DNA of 64,000 nucleotides. It comes from Thalassobellus sp050294475. Lineage in GTDB: Bacteria; Bacteroidota; Bacteroidia; Flavobacteriales; Flavobacteriaceae. Of this stretch, positions 33,934 through 42,630 are shown in pieces. The stretch is taken from NCBI GenBank assembly GCA_050294475.1, contig JBNKOE010000023.1, positions 124,001 through 188,000 of the forward strand, given 5' to 3'. Both the position numbers and the translations under genes were made by a program. The notes beneath the pieces were generated by a model, which made no database searches, was not told where the DNA came from, and saw only the letters and a list, made by a program, of their open reading frames with translations. Within the stretch, counting starts at the first letter, position 1. Every line of letters starts with the position of its first letter.

Positions 33934-36900
33934 TTATTTGTTGTCAATCCAAAGTCTAGCATTAACAAAAGCTTCTAACCAAGGTGTTACGTCATCTTTA
34001 CGTCCTTCAGGATAGTTTGCCCAGTTCCATTGGAACGTAGAACGTTCAATATGTGGCATAGTAACTAAATGACGCCCTGTTTTGTCACACATCATAGCAG
34101 TGTTAAAATCAGAACCATTTGGATTATGAGGATAACCTTCATAACCATATTTAGCAACAATTTGGTATTTATCTTCACTGTAAGGTAAATTAAATTTTCC
34201 TTCTCCGTGAGAAATCCAAACACCCAACGTGCTTCCTGCTAATGTTGAAAGCATTATCGAATTATTCTCTTGAATTTTCACAGAAGTAAACGAGCTTTCA
34301 TGTTTATGAGAATCGTTATGAAGCATTTTTCCATGAATCTCATGATCAGGGTTAATTTCTTCTAATTCCATAAATAATTGACAACCGTTACAAATACCAA
34401 CTGACAAAGTATCTTCTCTTTTAAAGAAATTCTGAATAGCTTTATTCGCTTTTTCGTTGTATTTAATAGCGCCTGCCCAACCTTTAGCAGATCCTAAAAC
34501 ATCTGAGTTAGAGAAACCACCAACAGCTCCTAAAAACTGAATGTCTTCTAAAGTTTCACGACCAGAAATTAAATCGGTCATATGCACATCTTTTACATCA
34601 AAACCAGCTAAATACATAGCGTTAGCCATTTCGCGCTCCGAGTTAGATCCTTTTTCACGAAGAATAGCAGCCTTTGGTCTTTTTCCGTTTAGTTCTGGTA
34701 ATTTTCCAGTAAACTGTTTTGGGAATGTAAATTGAAGAGGTTGATTTTTATAATTATCAAATCGGTCTTGTGCTAAACCATTTGCTGTTTGTTTTTGGTC
34801 TAATAAGAAAGATGTTTTATACCACACATCTCTTATTTTGGTAACATCAAAAGCAAACGTATCATCATTATTTTTAATAGTGATTTTTCCAGAATTGTTT
34901 GCTGTTCCTATATTGAAAAATTCAATATTATTTTCTGCTAAAATAGGTTCTACAGTAGCATCTGCTTGAAAAACAATACCTGAATTTTCAGAGAATAATA
35001 CTTTTATAGAATCTTCTTCATTTAAAGAAGTAATATCATAAGCAGCGCCTAAATTAACATCAGCAAAGCACATTTCTAACAATGTGGTAATTAATCCACC
35101 TGAAGCAATATCGTGTCCTGCAGAAATCTTGTCTGCTTTAATTAAATCTTGAATAGTATTAAAAACGTTTTTAACAAAAGCACTATTTTTTACATCAGGG
35201 GTATCATTTCCAATAGTGTTTAAAACTTGATTGAAAGTACTTCCTCCTAATTTAAAATCGTCTTGAGAAACGTTTATATAATAAATATTTTCTCCGTTTA
35301 CTTTTAAAACAGGTTCTACAACTTTGCTAATTTCATTGCAATTTCCGGCAGCTGAAATTATAACGGTACCAGGCGCAATAACATCCTCGTTAGGATATTT
35401 TTGTTTCATTGATAAAGAATCTTTTCCTGTTGGTACATTGATTCCTAAATCTATGGCAAACTCTGAAACGGCTTCTACAGCTTGGTATAAACGCGCATCT
35501 TCACCTTCATTTTTACATGGCCACATCCAGTTTGCTGATAAAGAAACAGATGTTAAATTATCTTTTAATGGTGCCCAAATAATATTGGTAAGCGATTCTG
35601 TAATGGCATTTCTACTTCCTGCTTCAGGATTAATTAATGCAGAAATAGGCGCATGACCAATAGATGTTGCAATACCTTCTTTTCCATTATAATCTAGAGC
35701 CATAACGCCAACATTATTTAAAGGAATTTGTAAAGGTCCTACACATTGTTGTTTGGCAACTTTACCACCAACACAACGGTCTACTTTATTTGTTAACCAA
35801 TCTTTACAAGCAACAGCTTCTAGTTGTAAAACTTGCTCTAAATAAATTTGTAAGTTTTTGGTTTTATATCGTGGGTTCTTGTAGTTTCTTAAAACCGTTT
35901 TATCTGTTAAAATTGTTTTAGGAGAACTTCCAAACATATCTTCCATGGCTAAATCCATTGGTTTATGTCCGTTGGTTTTAGATTCAAAAGTAAATCTATC
36001 GTCACCTGTAACATCTCCAACTGTGTACATTGGTGAGCGTTCACGTTCTGCAATACGTTGTAGAGTGTCAATATGTTTTTCGGCAATTACAAGTCCCATA
36101 CGTTCTTGAGATTCGTTACCAATTATTTCTTTATCAGAAAGTGTTGGGTCTCCAACAGGTAAGGCATCTAAATCGATATTTCCACCTGTGTCTTCAACCA
36201 ATTCCGACAAACAATTTAAATGACCACCAGCACCGTGATCGTGAATAGAAACAATAAAATTTTCATTACTTTCTACCATACCACGAACTGCATTGGCAGC
36301 ACGTTTTTGCATTTCTGGGTTAGAACGTTGTACTGCATTTAGTTCGATACCTGATGCAAATTCACCCGTATCGGCACTAGATACCGCAGCACCACCCATA
36401 CCAATTCTATAATTTTCACCACCAAGAATGACAATTTTATCGCCTTTTTTTGGAGTGTCTTTTAAAGCTTGTTCTTTTTTACCATAGCCAATACCTCCAG
36501 CTTGCATAATTACTTTATCAAAACCAAGTTTTCTTGATTTTGAAGTGCTAGCCGAATCATTTTCTGCATGTTCAAAAGTAAGTACCGAACCAGATATTAA
36601 AGGTTGACCAAATTTGTTTCCAAAATCGGATGCGCCATTTGATGCTTTAATTAAAATATCCATTGGGGTTTGGTATAACCAGTCTCTAGCTTCAAATTTT
36701 TGTTCCCAAGGTCTGTTTTCTTCTAATCGAGAATAAGAAGTCATGTAAACCGCTGTTCCAGCTAATGGTAACGAGCCTTTTCCACCAGCCAATCTATCTC
36801 TAATTTCTCCACCCGAACCTGTAGCAGCACCGTTAAATGGTTCAACCGTTGTTGGGAAATTATGAGTTTCCGCTTTAAGCGAAATAACCGACTCAAATTC

Positions 36901-37608
36901 TTGAGTAGTATAATAATCAGGAATATCGGCACGTTTAGGTGCAAATTGTTCTACTTTAGGACCTTCAACAAAAGCCACATTATCTTTATATGCCGAAACA
37001 ATTGAGTTAGGGTGTGTTTCAGATGTTTTTCTAATTAGCTTAAAAAGCGATGTTGGTTTTTCAACCCCGTCAATAATAAACGTACCATTGAAAATTTTAT
37101 GGCGACAGTGTTCTGAGTTTACTTGCGAAAATCCAAACACTTCAGAATCCGTTAGTGGGCGACCAATTTTTTTTGCAACACCTTTTAAATATGTAACCTC
37201 CTCTTCACTTAACGATAAACCTTCTTGCTCGTTGTAAGCTGCAATATCTTCAATATTAAGTATTGGTTCTGGCTTTATATTTATGGTAAAAGAGTCTTGA
37301 TTAAGTCCTTTAAATTTTTCAGAAATCATCGGGTCAAAATCTTTAAAATCTTCAGAAACAGCCTGAAATTCTTCAATTCTAATAATGTCAGAAATCCCCA
37401 TGTTTTGAGTAATTTCAACCGCATTGGTACTCCAAGGTGTTATCATAGCCGCACGAGGTCCAACAAAAAAAGCATCCAGCGATGCTTGTTCTATTTTAGG
37501 TTCGTTGCCAAAAAGCCATGTAAGCTTTAATATAGTTTCGGTAGATAATTCTTTTGTTGTTTGAACAGCAAATACCTTACTGGTTACGTTTCCAAAGAAA
37601 TGAATCAT
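33934..37608 (-). CDS. purL: Phosphoribosylformylglycinamidine synthase, large single-chain type
   Basis: 1224 residues, the single-chain form found in E. coli and Bacteroidetes. N-terminal PurS-like and linker domains are followed by two AIR-synthase-like halves (FSQVNSEHCRHKIFNG, SLKAETHNFPTTVEPF, GTGGEIRD-type loop). A C-terminal glutamine amidotransferase has nucleophile C1073 in VGICNGCQLF and the histidine region ISHGEGKF. Converts FGAR, glutamine and ATP to FGAM in purine synthesis. Transcribed alone, convergent with ppdK. Confidence 0.97.
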   Translation of the reverse strand: MIHFFGNVTSKVFAVQTTKELSTETILKLTWLFGNEPKIEQASLDAFFVGPRAAMITPWSTNAVEITQNMGISDIIRIEEFQAVSEDFKDFDPMISEKFKGLNQDSFTINIKPEPILNIEDIAAYNEQEGLSLSEEEVTYLKGVAKKIGRPLTDSEVFGFSQVNSEHCRHKIFNGTFIIDGVEKPTSLFKLIRKTSETHPNSIVSAYKDNVAFVEGPKVEQFAPKRADIPDYYTTQEFESVISLKAETHNFPTTVEPFNGAATGSGGEIRDRLAGGKGSLPLAGTAVYMTSYSRLEENRPWEQKFEARDWLYQTPMDILIKASNGASDFGNKFGQPLISGSVLTFEHAENDSASTSKSRKLGFDKVIMQAGGIGYGKKEQALKDTPKKGDKIVILGGENYRIGMGGAAVSSADTGEFASGIELNAVQRSNPEMQKRAANAVRGMVESNENFIVSIHDHGAGGHLNCLSELVEDTGGNIDLDALPVGDPTLSDKEIIGNESQERMGLVIAEKHIDTLQRIAERERSPMYTVGDVTGDDRFTFESKTNGHKPMDLAMEDMFGSSPKTILTDKTVLRNYKNPRYKTKNLQIYLEQVLQLEAVACKDWLTNKVDRCVGGKVAKQQCVGPLQIPLNNVGVMALDYNGKEGIATSIGHAPISALINPEAGSRNAITESLTNIIWAPLKDNLTSVSLSANWMWPCKNEGEDARLYQAVEAVSEFAIDLGINVPTGKDSLSMKQKYPNEDVIAPGTVIISAAGNCNEISKVVEPVLKVNGENIYYINVSQDDFKLGGSTFNQVLNTIGNDTPDVKNSAFVKNVFNTIQDLIKADKISAGHDIASGGLITTLLEMCFADVNLGAAYDITSLNEEDSIKVLFSENSGIVFQADATVEPILAENNIEFFNIGTANNSGKITIKNNDDTFAFDVTKIRDVWYKTSFLLDQKQTANGLAQDRFDNYKNQPLQFTFPKQFTGKLPELNGKRPKAAILREKGSNSEREMANAMYLAGFDVKDVHMTDLISGRETLEDIQFLGAVGGFSNSDVLGSAKGWAGAIKYNEKANKAIQNFFKREDTLSVGICNGCQLFMELEEINPDHEIHGKMLHNDSHKHESSFTSVKIQENNSIMLSTLAGSTLGVWISHGEGKFNLPYSEDKYQIVAKYGYEGYPHNPNGSDFNTAMMCDKTGRHLVTMPHIERSTFQWNWANYPEGRKDDVTPWLEAFVNARLWIDNK

Positions 37609-37639
37609 TATATATTGATTTGTTTATTTAAAGAAAGTG

Positions 37640-37647
37640 CAAATTTA
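37640..37647 (-). promoter_or_regulatory. -7 element of purL
   Basis: TAAATTTG on the minus strand matches TAnnTTTG and lies 32 bp upstream of ATG 37608. A TTG on the same strand at 37671-37673 is 23 bp away, at the long end of the range. Confidence 0.55.
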
Positions 37648-37734
37648 CTTCTTTTTAGTTGAATTTCACGCAAAAATATTTGAGCTAAATAGAGAGTTAT
37701 TAAAGGGTTTTAAACAGTTGTTTTTTTGTTTTGG

Positions 37735-37838
37735 GCGTTACCCCGAAAAAGGGGTCGCGCTTGCGGCAGTCGCTTTTTTGTGTTGCATAGGCGCAACAAC
37801 ACAAAAAGAGCTTCAACAAATGCCTTAATCGCTAACGC
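37735..37838. repeat. Structured intergenic repeat, copy B
   Basis: Begins GCGTTA and ends TAACGC. It contains a CCCC-GAAAAA-GGGG hairpin, the core GGGTCGCGCTTGCGGCAG, a long central hairpin (TTTTTGTGTTGC with GCAACAACACAAAAA) and the tail CTTCAACAAATGCCTTAATC. Same layout as 3524-3597. Lies between the VOC gene and the purL promoter. Confidence 0.72.
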
Positions 37839-37863
37839 AGGTTTGCGTTTTTAAAGTAAGCTT

Positions 37864-38286
37864 TTATTTGTAAAACTCACGTTCATTAACTTTAATTGTA
37901 GTTAATTCAACTGTATGTCCATCTAGGTCTTTTGTGTATATTGAATCAAAGTAATGATGGTCTTGGATATTAAATTCCAAATTCAATTCGATATATCTTT
38001 TTTTAGCTTTTTTAAAATTTTCATTTGTCACATTAAATGCAAAATGGTCAATTTTTACATTCTTTGAAGTTGATTCAAGTTTAGTGTCAGATGTATTTGC
38101 AGGAAATAATGCGATTCCAGATTTTCCAGAAAGCAAAAAGATAGGAAAGTCTCCCCATTCAGGTAATTGATATCGTTTCAGTCCCAATACTTTTTCATAC
38201 CATTTAGCAGAAGCTTCTATATCAGCAACTCGAATTGCTACGTGATCTAAAAATTCAATTTCTATTTTATGCTCTTTGTTTGACAT
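37864..38286 (-). CDS. VOC family (glyoxalase-like) protein
   Basis: 140 residues forming one vicinal-oxygen-chelate unit pair: FLDHVAIRVADIEASAKWYEKVLG at the N-terminus, KIDHFAFNVTNENFKKAK in the middle and the C-terminal metal-ligand region DGHTVELTTIK. Metal ligands would be His in the first and second motif and Glu at the end. Substrate cannot be inferred. It stands alone. Confidence 0.85.
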   Translation of the reverse strand: MSNKEHKIEIEFLDHVAIRVADIEASAKWYEKVLGLKRYQLPEWGDFPIFLLSGKSGIALFPANTSDTKLESTSKNVKIDHFAFNVTNENFKKAKKRYIELNLEFNIQDHHYFDSIYTKDLDGHTVELTTIKVNEREFYK

Positions 38287-38400
38287 TTTTTCAAATTACA
38301 TACAACAACTTTATGTATGATTTTGATGTAAAACAAATCAAGTATATTTTATATGTATAAGCTTCAACGTTTTTACCATTATAAACTTTAGAACAAGTAA

Positions 38401-39615
38401 TTAAGCTTTACGTTCTAAAAGCGCCATATAAAATCCATCAAAACCAGATTTATGCGATAGTACTTTTTTATCTTTTATAAGTTTGAAATTTTCACCAGCT
38501 TCCGATTTTAAAAAAGTAGCTACTTGTTCTTGGTTTTCAGAAGGCAAAACCGAACAGGTTGCATAAACTAGTTGTCCGCCCGCTTTAACCATTTTAGAAT
38601 ATTGTTGTAAAATGTCTTGTTGGGTTTTCTTTATTTTATCAATAAAGTCTGGTTGTAGTTTCCATTTAGCATCCGGATTTCTACGTAACACGCCTAATCC
38701 AGAACATGGTGCATCAATTAAAACACGATCGGCTTTATCGTAAAGTTTTTTAATCACTTTAGTCGACTCAATAACTCTGTTTTCAATATTGTGAGCGCCA
38801 TTTCGTTTTGCACGACGTTTTAATTCGTTCAATTTATTACCATAAATATCCATAGCAATAATTTGACCTTTGTTTCCCATTAAGGAAGCTAAATGCAATG
38901 TTTTTCCACCTGCGCCAGCACAAGCATCAACCACACGCATACCAGGTTTTACATTTAGAAATTCAGCAACTAATTGTGATGAAGCATCTTGAACTTCAAA
39001 ATATCCATTTTTAAAAGCTTCAGTTGAGAAGACATTGGCACGCTCTCTTAATTTTAAAGCATTTGGATAGTTGTCTATAAAATCGGTTTCAATATCTAAA
39101 TCAAATAATTCTGTTTGTAGTTTTTCTTTTGTGGTTTTAAGGGTGTTTACTCTTAAAATAACATCGGCTTGTTCGTTTAAAGCAGCAATTTCTTTACCCC
39201 AAATGGCATCTCCTAATTCTTTTCTGCCAATTTCATCCATCCAATCTGGAATAGATTCTTTAAATTTTCGGGTTTTTGAAAGTTCATCATAACGTCCCTT
39301 AATTTTACGTAATGGTGTGCCTTCAAAATATTTCCAATCTGGTAATTTAATACCTTTCAACGTTGCCCAAACAGCAAACATTCGCCATAAATTATCTCTA
39401 TCAAAAGGTTCTTTTACTTCAGCAATTTCAGCATATAAACGTTTCCAACGTACCATATCATAAGTTGTTTCGGCAACAAAGCCGCGGTCGCGAGCGCCCC
39501 AACGTTTATCTCGTTTTAATAGCTGTTGAATAACTTTATCGGCATACTTTCCTTCGTTAAATATTAGGGTTAAACCATCAATAACCGCAAAGCATAAATT
39601 TCTGTGTAATCGCAT
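38401..39615 (-). CDS. RsmB/NOP family rRNA cytosine-C5 methyltransferase
   Basis: 404 residues from ATG 39615 (MRLHRNLCFAVIDGL); the ATG at 39636 lies in the -7 element and is rejected. An N-terminal NusB-like RNA-binding part is followed by the SAM-dependent methyltransferase domain with VVDACAGAGGKTLHLASLM, DRVLIDAPCSGLGVLRRNPD and ATCSVLPSENQEQV, the last two holding the two catalytic cysteines. Probably methylates 16S rRNA; the exact position is not certain. Confidence 0.92.
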   Translation of the reverse strand: MRLHRNLCFAVIDGLTLIFNEGKYADKVIQQLLKRDKRWGARDRGFVAETTYDMVRWKRLYAEIAEVKEPFDRDNLWRMFAVWATLKGIKLPDWKYFEGTPLRKIKGRYDELSKTRKFKESIPDWMDEIGRKELGDAIWGKEIAALNEQADVILRVNTLKTTKEKLQTELFDLDIETDFIDNYPNALKLRERANVFSTEAFKNGYFEVQDASSQLVAEFLNVKPGMRVVDACAGAGGKTLHLASLMGNKGQIIAMDIYGNKLNELKRRAKRNGAHNIENRVIESTKVIKKLYDKADRVLIDAPCSGLGVLRRNPDAKWKLQPDFIDKIKKTQQDILQQYSKMVKAGGQLVYATCSVLPSENQEQVATFLKSEAGENFKLIKDKKVLSHKSGFDGFYMALLERKA

Positions 39616-39633
39616 CGTGTGTAAATAAAGGTG

Positions 39634-39641
39634 CAAAGTTA
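39634..39641 (-). promoter_or_regulatory. -7 element of the rRNA methyltransferase gene
   Basis: TAACTTTG on the minus strand matches TAnnTTTG. It implies a start near 39630 and decides the translation start at 39615. Confidence 0.5.
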
Positions 39642-39719
39642 CGTTTAAAATGTTGATTTGTTAAATCGTTTACCTGTTTATTCGTTTGACTTTTCTATTT
39701 TTAGAAAAATTTGAAATTT

Positions 39720-40763
39720 ATGAATCGTATTTTATTTGTATTGATAACCCTTGTTTTATTTTCATGTGGTGGAAAGACGGAAGAAAATATTAGAAACTTT
39801 AGTAAAGTAGATGTAGAAACCATTTTACAAGATTCTTTATTAAGTATTCGCGCTATTGACATATTAGATGATAAGAGCTTAGCTTTTGCAGCTAATAATG
39901 GTGTTTTTGGCTTGTATAATCCTAAAACAAAATTGTGGCAAACTTCAATTCAAAAGTATGATTCTTTAAATTTACATTTTAGAGCAATTGCACATACTAG
40001 TACAGATTTTTTTATGCTTACAATTGATAGTCCAGCTTTATTATTTAAAACAGGAGATGCAGGAAAAATGGAATTGGTTTATAAAGAAGAAGGAGCAGGC
40101 GTTTTTTATGATGCGATGATCTTTTGGAATGATAGAGAAGGTATTGCCGTAGGTGATAGTATGAATGGTTGTTTGTCTATTATTATAACTAGAGATGGCG
40201 GACAAATATGGCAAAAAATACCATGCGATAATTTGCCAAAAGCGGAAGTAGGAGAAGGTGCTTTTGCAGCAAGTAATACCAATATTAAGGTTCTAGGAAA
40301 TAAAACATGGATAGCAACAACAAGTGGTAATGTTTATTTTTCTGAAGATAAAGGTGTGTCTTGGGAAGTTGTAAATACACCTATCATTCAAGATAAAGCG
40401 ACTGAAGGGATTTATTCTATTGATTTTTATGATGAAAATAACGGATTTGCCATTGGAGGCGATTACTCGAATCCAGATGATAATGCTTCAAATAAAGTAA
40501 AAACGACTGATGGTGGAAAAACTTGGAGTTTAGTTGCTAAAAATGAAAACCCAAATTATAAAAGTTGCGTCCAATATATTCCAAATAAAAACGGAAAGGA
40601 GTTGGTTGCTGTTGGTTTTAACGGTATTGATTTTAGTAATAATTCTGGAGAATCATGGAAGCATATTAGCGATGAAAGTTTTTATACTATTCGGTTTTTA
40701 AATGATAGCATAGCGTATGCTTCTGGATCTGGAAGGATTTCAAAACTTACTTTTAGAAAATAA
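39720..40763 (+). CDS. Lipoprotein with YCF48/BNR-like beta-propeller
   Basis: 347 residues from ATG 39720; a TTG three codons upstream is less likely. Lipoprotein signal peptide MNRILFVLITLVLFSCGG with the lipobox cysteine. Repeats resembling the YCF48/BNR Asp-box occur (TRDGGQIWQKI, SEDKGVSWEVV, TTDGGKTWSLV, SNNSGESWKHI), about four or five blades. Homologues are often annotated as oxidoreductases or photosystem II stability factor-like. Cellular role unknown. Confidence 0.83.
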   Translation: MNRILFVLITLVLFSCGGKTEENIRNFSKVDVETILQDSLLSIRAIDILDDKSLAFAANNGVFGLYNPKTKLWQTSIQKYDSLNLHFRAIAHTSTDFFMLTIDSPALLFKTGDAGKMELVYKEEGAGVFYDAMIFWNDREGIAVGDSMNGCLSIIITRDGGQIWQKIPCDNLPKAEVGEGAFAASNTNIKVLGNKTWIATTSGNVYFSEDKGVSWEVVNTPIIQDKATEGIYSIDFYDENNGFAIGGDYSNPDDNASNKVKTTDGGKTWSLVAKNENPNYKSCVQYIPNKNGKELVAVGFNGIDFSNNSGESWKHISDESFYTIRFLNDSIAYASGSGRISKLTFRK

Positions 40764-40790
40764 AAAAAGGAGTCGTTTAGCTCCTTTTTT
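40763..40790. terminator. Bidirectional terminator
   Basis: AAAAAGGAG and CTCCTTTTTT flank a short loop between two convergent genes, with T runs on both strands. Confidence 0.8.
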
Positions 40791-40794
40791 ATTA

Positions 40795-41235
40795 TTATTT
40801 ACCATTTTGGTGCATATGTTTAAAATGATCAAATAGTTTCTTTTTAAAATCTTCTTCTGCTATTTTTAGCAATATTATTTTCTTGGGAGAAATTACTTTT
40901 TTTAGTTTGTTAATAAGCTTAACATCTTCATCATGTAATTTTTTTTCATAATTAGATAGTTGATTTAAAAGTTCACTAGCTCTTTCGTCAGATATGGTGT
41001 CAATGTTTTCTTTTATTTCGTGCCTAATTTTTCTAATATCAGAAAATTTAATTTTTAATGTTACATCTTCATAAGCATTGTAAATAGGCCAAAATTGTTG
41101 TGCTTCTTGTTCAGTTAATTTAAGTCTTTCTGTAATAAAAGAGACTTTAAGAGCTTTTACTTTATTTCTACCTTTTTGAGCAAATGTGCTTAATGATAGT
41201 AATAGCACAAATAATGTGAGTATAATTTTTTTCAT
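40795..41235 (-). CDS. Periplasmic Spy/CpxP-like helical protein
   Basis: 146 residues with a signal peptide (MKKIILTLFVLLLSLSTFAQ). The mature protein is charged and helical with FITERLKLTEQEAQQFWPIY, the pattern seen in small periplasmic sensors of the Spy/CpxP kind that accompany ECF sigma operons. Third gene of the sigma/anti-sigma operon, 14 bp after the membrane protein. Likely an envelope-stress sensor or chaperone. Confidence 0.75.
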   Translation of the reverse strand: MKKIILTLFVLLLSLSTFAQKGRNKVKALKVSFITERLKLTEQEAQQFWPIYNAYEDVTLKIKFSDIRKIRHEIKENIDTISDERASELLNQLSNYEKKLHDEDVKLINKLKKVISPKKIILLKIAEEDFKKKLFDHFKHMHQNGK

Positions 41236-41249
41236 TTGTTTGTAATTTT

Positions 41250-41759
41250 TTATTCAAAATATAAATCTTCAACGTTTAGATGATTTATTAAATAAGTTTC
41301 AATATTGTTTTCATTAAAGTCAATTTCTATAAAATCAGCATTAGTGAGTTCTTCATTTGTTAGTAATGAGGCGATTTCATAGGAATCTGTTATGTTTTCG
41401 TTAATTATGTAATCTTCAACAGTTTCAGTATCTAATGTGTCTAATGAAGCCCAAGTAGATGTTGTTTTAAAAACAGATATATTAAAAAGCAATAATACAG
41501 CTGCTGCAACACCAGACATGTAAATTAAGGTCTTTTTATTAAATAATGAAATTACTTTTGGTGTTCTTTTAATAGAGGTTTTTTCAATAATTTGATCTTC
41601 CAAAGTTTCAAAATAATTTTCGGGAGTTTTAAAACCTGAATTATGAGATAGCTCTTTAAGTTTTATTTCACTTAAAAGAGTATCTTCAAGATTATTAAAG
41701 TAATCTTTAGGTACTTTAAACCCTGGTTTTTTAATATTATGAATGTTCTTTTTTTGCAT
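41250..41759 (-). CDS. Probable membrane anti-sigma factor
   Basis: 169 residues with a repeated N-terminal motif (GFKVPKDYFNNLEDTLLSEI, then GFKTPENYFETLEDQIIEKT), one membrane helix (MSGVAAAVLLLFNISVF, about residues 84-100) and an acidic C-terminal domain. Position after an ECF sigma gene and topology suggest an anti-sigma factor. No zinc-binding ZAS motif is visible, so this rests on context. Confidence 0.65.
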   Translation of the reverse strand: MQKKNIHNIKKPGFKVPKDYFNNLEDTLLSEIKLKELSHNSGFKTPENYFETLEDQIIEKTSIKRTPKVISLFNKKTLIYMSGVAAAVLLLFNISVFKTTSTWASLDTLDTETVEDYIINENITDSYEIASLLTNEELTNADFIEIDFNENNIETYLINHLNVEDLYFE

Positions 41760-41792
41760 CTTATTAATAAGACTATTTTTTTTGTTAATGGT

Positions 41793-42335
41793 TTAATTTT
41801 TAGTTAAATAGATTTCTATTTTTTTTACTGCGATATGGTAAGATGTTTTTAAAGCACCTTCACTTGTTTCTAAAATATCTGCCATATCTTTATATTTTAT
41901 ATCTTCAAAATATTTCATGTTAAAAACTAATTGTTGCTTTTCTGGTAGTGTGGCAATCGCTTTTTGTAATTTTAATTGGATATCATTTCCTTCGAAATAC
42001 ACATCAGATTCTAAATTGTTTATGGCCAATTGCTGAACTTCTTCATTAGTTGTTTGTAATCGTTTTGCATTTTTATTTATGAATGTAATAGATTCGTTAG
42101 TTGCAATACGGTACATCCAAGAAAAGAGTTTGCTGTTACCTTTAAAGTTATTAATATTTTTATAAATTTTTATAAAAGTATTTTGAAGCACATCATCGGT
42201 ATCATCATGAGACTTTACAATATTTCGTATGTGCCAATACAAACGCTCTTTATAAAGAGATATTAACTCTCTAAAGGCTTTTTCTTTATGGCTTTCCGAT
42301 TTAAGTTGTTCTATTAATTGTACTTCGTCAATCAC
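41793..42335 (-). CDS. ECF-type RNA polymerase sigma factor
   Basis: 180 residues starting with GTG. Region 2 holds ERLYWHIRNIVKSHDDTDDVLQNTFIKIYKNI and FSWMYRIATNES; region 4 holds LPEKQQLVFNMKYFEDIKYKDMADIL with TSEGALKTSYHIA as recognition helix. First gene of a three-gene operon with a probable anti-sigma factor and a Spy-like periplasmic protein, a common envelope-stress module in Flavobacteria. Confidence 0.9.
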   Translation of the reverse strand: MIDEVQLIEQLKSESHKEKAFRELISLYKERLYWHIRNIVKSHDDTDDVLQNTFIKIYKNINNFKGNSKLFSWMYRIATNESITFINKNAKRLQTTNEEVQQLAINNLESDVYFEGNDIQLKLQKAIATLPEKQQLVFNMKYFEDIKYKDMADILETSEGALKTSYHIAVKKIEIYLTKN

Positions 42336-42488
42336 AAAAGTAGTTTTGTTTTAGACTACTAAATATACTAAAAGTTTAAAGTTGAAATATTTTATTTTTT
42401 TTCAAAAAGTTAAATACTTGTAATACAGTAGTTTATAATATATTTTATCGATAAAGTGTATTTAATATTCGATTAAACGCTTTTTTTC

Positions 42489-42519
42489 TTGTCAGAAATA
42501 TTTGTCTTGTGTATATTTG
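42489..42519 (+). promoter_or_regulatory. Orphan promoter, TTG-N20-TATATTTG
   Basis: TTG at 42489-42491, 20 bp spacer, TATATTTG at 42512-42519. A good match in an intergenic region, pointing to no protein gene. A strong terminator lies about 50 bp downstream. Confidence 0.42.
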
Positions 42520-42522
42520 TAT

Positions 42523-42606
42523 CAGAAACCTACTTATGTTGTTAGTCGTCCCCAAGTCTAACAGGAATAAAAAAAAGGATAGAAACCCAAATCTCTATCC
42601 TTTTTT
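42523..42606 (+). ncRNA. Candidate small RNA, about 84 nt
   Basis: Bounded by the promoter at 42489-42519 and the terminator at 42569-42606. It contains a hairpin with stem TGTTAG/CTAACA (42540-42545 with 42558-42563) and a 12-base loop with CCCC. No good reading frame. I do not recognise the family. The terminator also serves the MsbA-like gene on the other strand, so the RNA rests mainly on the promoter match. Confidence 0.35.
42569..42606. terminator. Strong bidirectional terminator
   Basis: AAAAAAGGATAG pairs with CTATCCTTTTTT (12 bp) around a 12-base loop, with T runs on both strands. On the minus strand it ends the MsbA-like gene (stop at 42631). Confidence 0.88.
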
Positions 42607-42630
42607 ATATTTTAAGCCTTTTGTAATTGT

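Noticed and set aside
35324..35656. Plus-strand frame of 110 codons inside purL, and similar antisense frames in ppdK, carB, fadE and ccoNO
   Set aside because: Shadows of strongly conserved genes; no start signals and no recognisable domains.
37637..37828. Plus-strand reading frame of 63 codons upstream of purL
   Set aside because: It overlaps the purL promoter and ends inside repeat copy B; the repeat explains its composition.
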